Positions 22,581-30,505 of a stretch of DNA of 33,632 bases are shown piece by piece. The translations under genes and the position numbers were made by a program. The notes below the pieces were generated by a model. That model worked only from the letters and a program-made list of their open reading frames with translations. It was not told the origin of the DNA and searched no databases. The stretch is taken from NCBI GenBank assembly GCA_024413875.1, contig JAKSVY010000011.1:1-33632 (forward strand), in the 5' to 3' direction. Numbering within the stretch: the stretch's first letter is position 1; every line of letters begins with the position of its first letter. The DNA comes from Bacilli bacterium. GTDB taxonomy: Bacteria; Bacillota_I; Bacilli_A; RFN20; CAG-826.

Positions 22581-25500
22581 TTACTTAACTTCTTTGTATC
22601 TATCAAGGTAAGAACGAGACTTCTTGTTATCATGCATTGCGACTAAGATAAGGTCAACACTGTTAGCAAGGTCACGGATCTTTTCACTTGGTGTAGATAA
22701 GATAGCTTGTAATCCGAATGATTTGATAAGAGCAACAACTTCTTTAATACGTGTACTATCCATCTTAGAGAATGCTTCATCAAAGATGACTAAGCGCATT
22801 GTGTCATTGTTCTTTTCATTCTTAACACGGTACATTTGAGCAAATGAAGCTAAGATTGAGATGTAGAATGGAGTTTGTGTTTCACCACCTGATTGCTTCT
22901 TGAATGTTCTTGATAAAGATGATTCAATAGCGAAGTTTCCTCTCTTAACAAGTAAGTCAAAGTTGAGATATGTACGATAGTCTGTGAATTTTTCAATATT
23001 TTGAATAATTTGAGCTTTTTGTACAGCATCATCAATATTACTTGAAGAGATGAGACCGAAGAGTTCTTCCATTACTGGACCATATTGATCAACAAAGTCA
23101 TTACTGCCACTTTGTGGGTTGAGCAATAAATCACTTGTGATCATATCATAGTAATCAGAGAAATCTTTGTTAGGTGTAACGATGAATCTATATGAGTCTT
23201 TACCGAACTTGACGTCTTTAAGTGCGGCATTGAGTTCATCAATTTGTGCTTTAACTGTTTCAATTGATGTACGAAGTTTGTAGATAAAGTCATCCTTGAA
23301 TTCTTTGATAGCGTTTTCATGGGCAACCATAATCTTTTGTTCGTATGTTGGGAGTTGATAATCAGTTAATAACGCTAATTCATCATCAAATTCCTTATTT
23401 GAGTTTTCATCAGTTGATGCATAGTAAAGGTTATTAGCAGCAACATAGATACTACGTAAGTTAAATAACTTAGATTTGATTTGACCAATTCTAATGGCAA
23501 GAACTTTCTTTTGTCCTTCAGCGTCAGATTTGATCTTTTCAAGAGACATTGTTGCTTTTGCTTTAGCAAATGCTGGTTCAGCAACTTCTTCAATGAATTC
23601 TCTTGTGTACTTATTGCTTAATCCTGCTTTGAGGTTATCTGCACTACTGATTAATCCTGGGATTGTAACTTCTCTTAATGTCTTAGATTCAAGTTCAAGA
23701 GCGCCTTGTTCTTTAATAAGAGCTTCTTTACGAGTTGAGATTTCCGCAATATCAGCATCGATTTCTTTAATCTTTGCATCGATTTCATTAACATCTTTAA
23801 GTTCGCTTGTAGATAAATCTTCATCTAAACTTGCTTTTTCTTTAGAAAGTGATGTTAATTCAGATTCATTTGATGAAATAACTGCACAGAAGTTTTCACA
23901 TTCGTTAGAAGACATAACTTGGCAAAGTGAGACACCACGAACAGCATCCACTAATGCTTTAAGAGTATTAACTAAATCTTTAGCGGCATTTTGTTCATTC
24001 TTCTTAGCATCTAATGCGCTTTGGCCAAGAACTGTTCCGATATATTCAATATCAGCAAGTCTCTTATTTAAATACCATGTTGAATATGATCTATAACCTG
24101 TACAATCTGGAAGAAGACCAGAACCACAATCACGTGCTTCTTGGAAAGTTTCACACTTATAAATACCACCTAATAAATAGTTAGTATATGCACGAGCGCC
24201 TTCATGCTTTGTAGAGATTACTGTTGCAACAGAATCTTCTTTTGCTTTGAAACCTCTTTCAATAAGTCTTTCACTATCGACAAGAGATACTTTTGTGAAG
24301 TTTCTTGCAATGATTTGTTTTAGGATTGCATCAGCTTCTTCAAAGTATTCTTCGTTTACGAAGAGATTAAACTTTTGAGAGTAGATTGCTGCTTCAATAG
24401 CTTTTGTCCAACGTTTATCTGTAATATCGACTAAGTCACAGTAAATTTGGACTTTGGCATCTTTATGTAACTTAACTAATTCTCTTTCAAGTTCATTCTT
24501 AACTGCTAAGAATTGAGCGTTGAATGGTTTAGAACCACCAGACATGTGTGAGACATCTTGATTAAGGTTAGAAAGATTAACGTATGCATCATCAAGAGCG
24601 TTTTCAAGTAAGCTTGAGACAGTGTTAGAACTTCTTACGTATTCAAGAGTTGCTTTTTGATATGACTTAAGAGCGTCTTTTGTTAAAGAATTCTTATTAA
24701 TAAGATCTTCAACATGAGCGATTACTTTTAATACATCATGTGATTTTTCAATGAAGGCATCCATTCTTGTAACAAGAGTGTTACTTAATGATTCTCTTGA
24801 TAAAGCATGAGTTGCGTTAAGGAACGCTCCGACATTTTGCTTTAATGAGAAGTTATATTTATTTAAAGAACGAATGAGGTTTTGATAAGCTGATTTGATG
24901 TTATTGATCTTAGCATCAATAGCATCTTTTTGAGCAGAGATAGATACTGATGCTGAGTAGTTATCAGAACCAATCTTTTGAGCAAGTAAGATTTCTTTCT
25001 TACGTTCAAGGGCAGCAATATCGTTATTGTAGTCATTAATAATTGAAATGATTTCTTCGATACGACCAGCATTTTCTTCAATTGTGCGTTTGTGCTTTTG
25101 AATTAAGACTGATGAAGATTCACTTACTACTCTTTCTGAGAAGTATTCAGCGAGTAATGCATCTTGTTTAGCTTTGCTAAGAACTAAGAAGACATCACGA
25201 ATTTCATTTAATGAAACGATTTTGTCTTTGATCTTCTTTGCTTCGAGTTCAAGAAGTTTGTATTGTTCAATATTCTTCTTCATTGGTTCGATATCAATCT
25301 TGTAGTCGATATCACAGACGAATTCTGTAATGAAGTTAGAGATATTTGTGATTGGGCTGAAAGAAACAGCTTTCTTAAAGAGTGAGAAGTACTTTTCTGG
25401 AAGAGCACCGAAGACATCTTTTAAGAATAATTGATATTGAACATTTGATTCGAAGAATTTGTATTCACCACTAGCGTAGTTCTTTTTAACAAATTCAGCG

Positions 25501-25964
25501 AATTCTTTGATAGTACATGGTCTATCTTTACCATTATCATTCTTTACAAAGTCATTGCTTGGGAATGAATCATTGATATAGAAGAAACTATGCTCTTGAG
25601 TTTCATCTTCATATACATCAAAGACAACACCTAATGTGAATGGTTTTTGTTTCTTATCATCAAAGAATTGAAGAACGATATATGAAGAGAATCTTCCTGG
25701 ACGGATATAGCTAACTTCACCATTAACAGTTTCACCTGTATCACCTTTAAGGTATGAGATTAAAGTACGAGCTGATTTATCGTTAGCAGCTTTGTTGAAG
25801 TTACGGCTTGTTGTGTCACCAAGTAAAACAATTTGGATAGCATCGATGATTGTTGATTTACCTGTACCGTTTGCACCTGTAAGGAATGTGACATTATCGA
25901 TGTTTGATGTTTCGTTTGAGAACAAGTGCCAGTTGATTAAACGTAATTTATTTAAACTAAGCAT
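22581..25964 (-). CDS. jetC: JetC-like SMC-type ATPase (Wadjet/MksB relative)
   Basis: The 1127-aa protein has Walker A GANGTGKST (30-38) in the context FLTGANGTGKSTIIDAIQIVLLG. RNFNKAANDKSARTLISYLKG and IRPGRFSSYIVLQFFD follow, as in JetC/MukB-type proteins. Long coiled coils span about 250-450 and 640-900. The C-terminal half-head has signature KKQSGGETQTPFY (about 1025) and Walker B LVIFDEAFSKMD (about 1060). With JetA (kleisin) and JetB it forms a DNA loop-extruding complex; in Wadjet this complex recognises small circular DNA that JetD then cuts. SD GGAGGT overlaps the jetB stop. No JetD gene follows: the operon ends in a terminator. Confidence 0.88.
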   Translation of the reverse strand: MLSLNKLRLINWHLFSNETSNIDNVTFLTGANGTGKSTIIDAIQIVLLGDTTSRNFNKAANDKSARTLISYLKGDTGETVNGEVSYIRPGRFSSYIVLQFFDDKKQKPFTLGVVFDVYEDETQEHSFFYINDSFPSNDFVKNDNGKDRPCTIKEFAEFVKKNYASGEYKFFESNVQYQLFLKDVFGALPEKYFSLFKKAVSFSPITNISNFITEFVCDIDYKIDIEPMKKNIEQYKLLELEAKKIKDKIVSLNEIRDVFLVLSKAKQDALLAEYFSERVVSESSSVLIQKHKRTIEENAGRIEEIISIINDYNNDIAALERKKEILLAQKIGSDNYSASVSISAQKDAIDAKINNIKSAYQNLIRSLNKYNFSLKQNVGAFLNATHALSRESLSNTLVTRMDAFIEKSHDVLKVIAHVEDLINKNSLTKDALKSYQKATLEYVRSSNTVSSLLENALDDAYVNLSNLNQDVSHMSGGSKPFNAQFLAVKNELERELVKLHKDAKVQIYCDLVDITDKRWTKAIEAAIYSQKFNLFVNEEYFEEADAILKQIIARNFTKVSLVDSERLIERGFKAKEDSVATVISTKHEGARAYTNYLLGGIYKCETFQEARDCGSGLLPDCTGYRSYSTWYLNKRLADIEYIGTVLGQSALDAKKNEQNAAKDLVNTLKALVDAVRGVSLCQVMSSNECENFCAVISSNESELTSLSKEKASLDEDLSTSELKDVNEIDAKIKEIDADIAEISTRKEALIKEQGALELESKTLREVTIPGLISSADNLKAGLSNKYTREFIEEVAEPAFAKAKATMSLEKIKSDAEGQKKVLAIRIGQIKSKLFNLRSIYVAANNLYYASTDENSNKEFDDELALLTDYQLPTYEQKIMVAHENAIKEFKDDFIYKLRTSIETVKAQIDELNAALKDVKFGKDSYRFIVTPNKDFSDYYDMITSDLLLNPQSGSNDFVDQYGPVMEELFGLISSSNIDDAVQKAQIIQNIEKFTDYRTYLNFDLLVKRGNFAIESSLSRTFKKQSGGETQTPFYISILASFAQMYRVKNEKNNDTMRLVIFDEAFSKMDSTRIKEVVALIKSFGLQAILSTPSEKIRDLANSVDLILVAMHDNKKSRSYLDRYKEVK

Positions 25965-25974
25965 AACTTACCTC

Positions 25975-26607
25975 CTACATTAATGCGTCTTCTTCTTCAC
26001 TTTGTGAAGCTTGACGATCGATTTCTTCTGTAAGATAGTCCATCTTGATTTGTGAGATAGCATGTCTAATAGAAGGAAGAATATAGAATGAATAATATGA
26101 ATCAGAGAATGTGTTCTCTACTCTTGCGACAATGTTATATTGGCCAAGAACCTTCATAGAAGATGAGATTGATGTCATATTAAATTTCTTGTTAACTTTA
26201 AGGAATCCTTTTTCCTTTAATAAATCTTTAATAGCATTTGTATCCATAAAGATTTCTGTAGCGTTTGGTTTTAAGACAACTTGTTCTTCGTAATAGTATC
26301 TTAATAAGTAGATTAAGAGTGTTGTAACACCATCAAGTCTAAGAGTGTTCTTTCCTTCAAGTGAGCGAAGGGAGATAACACCATTAGTGTCGTCAATATC
26401 TACATCAAGACCAGCAAATGATAAGTAGTCATTGAACATATCAATGTGTTTTTCGATGAATAAATAGTCTGAGTTAAGTCTAGACATTTTTCTCGCACGG
26501 TCATAAACCTTACGAACAATGAAACATTTAAATAATAAATTGTTCAAAGTATCTTTGAATTGAGTTTGTTCAACATGAGTTAATGTTTCGTATGTGCTTT
26601 CAAACAT
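25975..26607 (-). CDS. jetB: JetB-like protein (DUF4194, MukE/MksE type)
   Basis: The 210-aa protein begins with a helical segment (FKDTLNNLLFKCFIVRKVYD) and winged-helix repeats, including DYLSFAGLDVDIDDTNGVISLRS and LRLDGVTTLLIYLLRYYYEEQ. A second winged helix (TNAIKDLLKEKGFLKVNKKFNMTSISSSMKVLGQYNIVARV) ends in FYILPSIRHAIS. This is the DUF4194/MksE layout. As KITE-type subunit it bridges the kleisin JetA and DNA. It lies 2 nt after jetA and 10 nt before jetC. Confidence 0.85.
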   Translation of the reverse strand: MFESTYETLTHVEQTQFKDTLNNLLFKCFIVRKVYDRARKMSRLNSDYLFIEKHIDMFNDYLSFAGLDVDIDDTNGVISLRSLEGKNTLRLDGVTTLLIYLLRYYYEEQVVLKPNATEIFMDTNAIKDLLKEKGFLKVNKKFNMTSISSSMKVLGQYNIVARVENTFSDSYYSFYILPSIRHAISQIKMDYLTEEIDRQASQSEEEDALM

Positions 26608-26609
26608 AA

Positions 26610-28061
26610 TTATTTATCCTTTCTTGTTAATTTATATTTTGGTAATTCGAAACTACCGTTTCTGACATTGATATTTTCGAATCTTTCTTTATTGATGATT
26701 GAGTCATCAAATTGAGAGTTAATGATACCTAAGATAAGAAGAGTTAATTGTTCCATATTCTTAATATCAATTGTTTCAGTATCAATTTCTTTATTGTTTC
26801 CAAATGATTCGAGCATGAATTTGTTAACTGCGGCTTGACCAAATTCATTAACTTCCTTATCAAGATAAGCATTAAGAGCATTCTCTTCAGGAGATACTGG
26901 ATCTTCAAGTCCCATTAATTCAGTCTCTTCATATGTGCCTCTTCTAATAGGCATTGTGAGGGATGATTCACTGATTAATCCACTTCTTTGCATTTGGATG
27001 GTTTCAGCACCCTTAGCGATTGTTGGACATTTATCAACATCACCATCATTTTCATAAAGTTCTCTCGCCATTGTAAGAAGGATAACTTCAACCTTACCTT
27101 TGACAGTTCTGTCGTTATTAGATAAATATCTAACTTTCTTTTGAACTGATTCAATGTAGTTTGAGTTTTCATTATCGATATCTGAGAAGTCATCATGAAG
27201 TTCGTTGAAGATATCAATTACTCTGTTGAGAATCTTTGTGATTCTCTTGATACGTTCTTCGACTGATAATTCTACGTACTCAGGTTCGAGTCTAGCTTGA
27301 TCCGCTAACTTGTAGAGAACTCTTTCACTGTAAAGCCATTTCTTGAGGATGTTTACAATTGGAAGAGCATATAAGCCGAATGAGTCATAAGTCTTCATTG
27401 GGTGATAGATGTTATCACTTACTTCACTAGCGTAATCATTGAAGTGTTCAGACAAGATATCGTTTGGAGATAAGATGTTTGTTAATCTGTGGTTATAAAC
27501 ACAAATTGAGTGATGAAGCATTGAAACGTTGAGTTCAAGGCTTTCAGCGTTCTTAAGGGTATTAAGTAACGTTCTAAACATAAAGTCATCTTCTTTTTCA
27601 TCTTCGAGCTTAAGTTCACTGTATGTTTGGTGAACAAGTGGAACATAGCTAGATGTATCTGAGCAAATGTTTTTGATAAGTTCGAGTGAGTAAACTGTGT
27701 AAGAAGGTAAGTAAATGTAGAAAGTGTTTGTCTTCTGTTCTTTCTCGATTTCAATCCATCCAGTTTGAGCAAGCTTACGAATGATGTAATTTACTTTTTG
27801 ATTGAGTAAGTTGTCATCAATGTTTGGTGTTTCATCTTTAACGTTATCACCATCTTCACTCTTGTCCTCATTGATATCGAAGAGGTTAAGAAGTTCACTG
27901 CCACGATTCTTGAGCATCATGACATAATCGCTTCTTTTGATTCGAATCTTGTAGGTCTTAAGAGCATCGTAAAGTGTCAATAACGCAAAGGCGTAAACTG
28001 AACGATATTTTCTCGATAAGAGAGAGAAGAAATTTGTTGGAATTCTATCAAATAATTTCAT
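26610..28061 (-). CDS. jetA: JetA-like kleisin protein (Wadjet JetA family)
   Basis: From ATG 28061 the protein has 483 aa. It begins MKLFDRIPTNFFSLLSRKYRSVYAFALLTLYDAL and has the VNYIIRKLAQTGWIEIEKE winged-helix segment and a helical middle (YSERVLYKLADQARLEPEYV). The C-terminal helical end would contact the SMC head. SD AAGGAG and the conserved N-terminus set this start; the longer open frame to 28187 runs through the promoter. It is the first gene of the operon and is preceded by the 29-bp element shared with the tad operon. Confidence 0.85.
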   Translation of the reverse strand: MKLFDRIPTNFFSLLSRKYRSVYAFALLTLYDALKTYKIRIKRSDYVMMLKNRGSELLNLFDINEDKSEDGDNVKDETPNIDDNLLNQKVNYIIRKLAQTGWIEIEKEQKTNTFYIYLPSYTVYSLELIKNICSDTSSYVPLVHQTYSELKLEDEKEDDFMFRTLLNTLKNAESLELNVSMLHHSICVYNHRLTNILSPNDILSEHFNDYASEVSDNIYHPMKTYDSFGLYALPIVNILKKWLYSERVLYKLADQARLEPEYVELSVEERIKRITKILNRVIDIFNELHDDFSDIDNENSNYIESVQKKVRYLSNNDRTVKGKVEVILLTMARELYENDGDVDKCPTIAKGAETIQMQRSGLISESSLTMPIRRGTYEETELMGLEDPVSPEENALNAYLDKEVNEFGQAAVNKFMLESFGNNKEIDTETIDIKNMEQLTLLILGIINSQFDDSIINKERFENINVRNGSFELPKYKLTRKDK

Positions 28062-28124
28062 AGCAAAAATTCTCCTTATGGCTATAGGATAAGTAATTTT
28101 TTTAACACTTACAATACCCAATAT

Positions 28125-28153
28125 AAAAAGTGCCGAATTAATCGAAACTATTT
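28125..28153 (-). promoter_or_regulatory. 29-bp upstream element shared with the tad operon
   Basis: On minus AAATAGTTTCGATTAATTCG, then GCACTTTTT. It is 26/29 identical to 17033-17061 and contains the TTCGGCACTTTTT block seen in the tad and small-peptide motifs. It lies 64 nt ahead of the jetA ATG. A typical TTGACA/TATAAT pair is not evident; TATATT follows directly. Confidence 0.6.
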
Positions 28154-28160
28154 TTTTATG

Positions 28161-28183
28161 TTTTGAACGCTTTGTGTTCAAAA
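28161..28183. repeat. Inverted repeat upstream of jetA
   Basis: TTTTGAAC, 7-nt centre, GTTCAAAA: perfect 8-bp arms beside the shared 29-bp element. No T-run follows on either strand, so it looks like a protein-binding site rather than a terminator. Confidence 0.5.
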
Positions 28184-28235
28184 ACACGCGAATATTTCAC
28201 TAATACGTAGAACTTTTTTGCAAGAAAATCAACAT

Positions 28236-28261
28236 GAAAAAAGCACCCAAATTTAGGTGCT
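28236..28261 (-). terminator. Terminator after nnr
   Basis: On minus AGCACC, 8-nt centre, GGTGCT, then TTTTTTC, 23 nt beyond the stop. Confidence 0.85.
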
Positions 28262-28284
28262 AATTTGTCTTATGAAATAAGGGT

Positions 28285-29772
28285 TTATTCTCTAATTTTT
28301 AATATAGCTTTCGCTATAGAAGAAACTGTATCACTTGCAATCATTGATACTTCTCCATATGCGCTTGCAGCAATCTCTCCAGCAAGGCCATTAATGAACG
28401 CTCCAGCTGCTACAGTTAACAAAATATCTTCTTGGTTATATCCGAGTAATCCAGTGATGATTCCAGTTAAGACATCTCCACTTCCAGCGGTCGCCATTCC
28501 AGGAGTGCCTCTATCAACAAAATACATTTTATCTTTATTAGCGATGATGGTTGTTGGACCCTTTAACAATAATGTTACTGGATAAGTATTAACAAATTCA
28601 GTTACATATCTAACTGGATCATCTTCAATTTCTTTAACACTTACTTTTGTAAGTCTTGAAAATTCTTTTAGGTGAGGAGTTAAAACAATTTTAGCCTTAC
28701 TATCTTTTAAGATAGATAAATCTAACGTTGATAACGCATTTAATCCATCTGCATCAATCAAAAGTGGAACCTCTACTGTTTTGATTAAATATTCGATTAC
28801 CTTTTTAAAATCAGAACTTTGTCCAATTCCAGGGCCAATAGAAATAGCCTTTAATCCTTGAATAGAGGTGTTTATTTGATTTTCATCATATTTTATATGA
28901 CCATTTTCGCTTTCAAGCGGATAAACGGTTGTTTCTAAAACGTTTGGATAAAGTTGGTTGGCTATTTCATTAGGCACGATTACGCGTGATACACCTGAAC
29001 CCACACGCAAAGCAGCTTGACCCATAGATGCTAACTTTATTGCGCCTGGATAGTTTTCTGATCCACCGATGATTCCAACATAACCATAGGTTCCTTTGTT
29101 TGAAAAATGTTCTCTTGGTTTGAAGAAATCTTTTAAATCACTACGTTCTATTAATAAAGCATCATCTTTGATGATATCAATACCAATATCTACATTAACT
29201 TTTGATTTCATTACATCCATAGCCTGATTTAAGAAATGGCCATATTTAAACGAACCTATTGAAACAGTTAAATTGGATTTAACAGATGCTTCTGATAATC
29301 CATTATTTCCGTTAAGTCCTGAGTTAATATCAACCGACACAACATAGGCTTTTGATTTATTAATTTTATTAATTACATCGAAATATTTGTCTTTTGGTGT
29401 TCCTTTAAAACCTGTACCCAATAAGCAGTCTACAATAATATTGTATTTGAACGAGGTTTCACTATTGATGATATATGACTTAATTCCTAATTCTTTAGCT
29501 TTATCAAAATAATATTTACCATCTTCACTATACTTATCTTCAATAAGCAAAAGTGTTGAATTGATTTTGTGTTCTTTAAGGATAATTGCTAAAGCATATC
29601 CATCGCCAGCATTATTACCAGTTCCACATACAATCGCGATGTTTCCACCCCATTTAACGGATTTAAAAACCCCATAAGCAGCATTCCACATTAGATCTTT
29701 GCTGCTTATTTTTGTTGCAATAGTGTTCGCGTCACTTTGACGCATATTTTCAGTCGATACAACTTTAATCAT
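28285..29772 (-). CDS. nnr: Bifunctional NAD(P)H-hydrate epimerase / ADP-dependent dehydratase
   Basis: The 495-aa protein has both domains of metabolite repair of damaged NAD(P)H. The N-terminal YjeF_N epimerase part (1-210) has MRQSDANTI, GTGNNAGDGYALA and VDCLLGTGF. The C-terminal carbohydrate-kinase-like dehydratase (about 215-495) has KGTYGYVGIIGGSENYPGAIKLA, VLTPHLKEFSRL and RGTPGMATAGSGDVLTGIITGLL, whose AGSGDVL Asp is the catalytic base. It converts the R and S hydrates back to NAD(P)H in the cytoplasm. There is no SD; TATAAT ends 6 nt before the ATG, so the mRNA is probably leaderless. Confidence 0.93.
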   Translation of the reverse strand: MIKVVSTENMRQSDANTIATKISSKDLMWNAAYGVFKSVKWGGNIAIVCGTGNNAGDGYALAIILKEHKINSTLLLIEDKYSEDGKYYFDKAKELGIKSYIINSETSFKYNIIVDCLLGTGFKGTPKDKYFDVINKINKSKAYVVSVDINSGLNGNNGLSEASVKSNLTVSIGSFKYGHFLNQAMDVMKSKVNVDIGIDIIKDDALLIERSDLKDFFKPREHFSNKGTYGYVGIIGGSENYPGAIKLASMGQAALRVGSGVSRVIVPNEIANQLYPNVLETTVYPLESENGHIKYDENQINTSIQGLKAISIGPGIGQSSDFKKVIEYLIKTVEVPLLIDADGLNALSTLDLSILKDSKAKIVLTPHLKEFSRLTKVSVKEIEDDPVRYVTEFVNTYPVTLLLKGPTTIIANKDKMYFVDRGTPGMATAGSGDVLTGIITGLLGYNQEDILLTVAAGAFINGLAGEIAASAYGEVSMIASDTVSSIAKAILKIRE

Positions 29773-29778
29773 GCCTAT

Positions 29779-29784
29779 ATTATA
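29779..29784 (-). promoter_or_regulatory. -10 box of nnr, leaderless arrangement
   Basis: TATAAT on minus, then ATAGGC, then ATG. It matches gmk (TATAAT ATGGGC ATG) closely. It directly follows the upstream gene's terminator. Confidence 0.55.
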
Positions 29785-29813
29785 TATAAAAAGCCCTAAT
29801 TTTGATTAGGACT
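29785..29813 (-). terminator. Terminator after the 217-aa gene
   Basis: On minus AGTCCTAAT, loop CAAA, ATTAGGGCT (one U-G pair), then TTTTA. The T-run merges with the nnr -10 region. Confidence 0.82.
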
Positions 29814-29825
29814 TTATTATTTTTG

Positions 29826-30479
29826 TTATTTTGTCGCAAAGAGAACTTCTTTAAATAATTGAGTTGTCTTTTCTTTACCAAGTTTTTCAAGGAACATATC
29901 AGTTGACGCTCCACCATTATCAAGTAATCCTTGAGTGTACTTATCAACTAATGGTTTTTTGATAACTGGATCACAAACTTTAAATAATGGAAGTAGATTG
30001 ATGAATTCTTCAAAGTATTCCATTGCTAATTCTTGAACTTTTGCGTTTCCTTTATCTTTCTTTAAGATAGCTTCTGGAAGCCTAATGTCATCATACCAAT
30101 GAACGCCTGGATCTTTATTAGGAATATCTTGGTATTTATCAATAATTTTTTGAAGTGGACTAATATCAGATTTTTCAACATATGAATCATATAAATCATA
30201 AATTAAAGTATCATTCCCCATTGCATGAATTCTGTCATATGAGAATATAGGTGCATCTACTTCAAATGCACTTAATATAAGTGTGTCCATTTTCATAAGC
30301 CCCATCATAGCCTTTCCAGTCATGATAGAGAGATTTCCGATACCTTTAATATAATATTGTGAAACTTTAAGTTTCATTGGGCCGACTTTAAGATTTTCAA
30401 AATCTTTAACGTCAAGTTGTTGAACTTCATATTTTTCTTTCAAAATATTAAGCATTAATTCAATAGAATTGTCTTTCAT
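29826..30479 (-). CDS. Hypothetical 217-aa protein
   Basis: Not recognised with confidence. It is soluble and has no signal or membrane segment. The centre reads MDTLILSAFEVDAPIFSYDRIHAMGNDTLIYDLYDSYV, a strand-PIFSxD-strand-LIYDLYD order that recalls the core of ferredoxin-dependent bilin reductases (…LP.fg.D.v...…a.iDl). A following VHWYDDIRLPEAILKK segment and a helical C-terminus would fit the same fold. This is pattern reading only, and no cofactor residue can be assigned. SD AAGGAG lies about 12 nt before the ATG. The gene is monocistronic between the GH78 gene (26-bp gap) and its own terminator, and it may be the end of the esterase-GH78 transcript. Confidence 0.6.
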   Translation of the reverse strand: MKDNSIELMLNILKEKYEVQQLDVKDFENLKVGPMKLKVSQYYIKGIGNLSIMTGKAMMGLMKMDTLILSAFEVDAPIFSYDRIHAMGNDTLIYDLYDSYVEKSDISPLQKIIDKYQDIPNKDPGVHWYDDIRLPEAILKKDKGNAKVQELAMEYFEEFINLLPLFKVCDPVIKKPLVDKYTQGLLDNGGASTDMFLEKLGKEKTTQLFKEVLFATK

Positions 30480-30505
30480 AGATGTGGTCTCCTTAGATGT
30501 GTAAA

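Noticed and set aside
23494..24096. 200-aa open frame on plus inside jetC
   Set aside because: It is a shadow of the coiled-coil coding region, with Ser/Leu-rich composition and no SD.
28062..28187. N-terminal extension of JetA from 28187
   Set aside because: It reads through the shared 29-bp element and has no SD, whereas ATG 28061 has AAGGAG and the conserved MKLFDRIP start.
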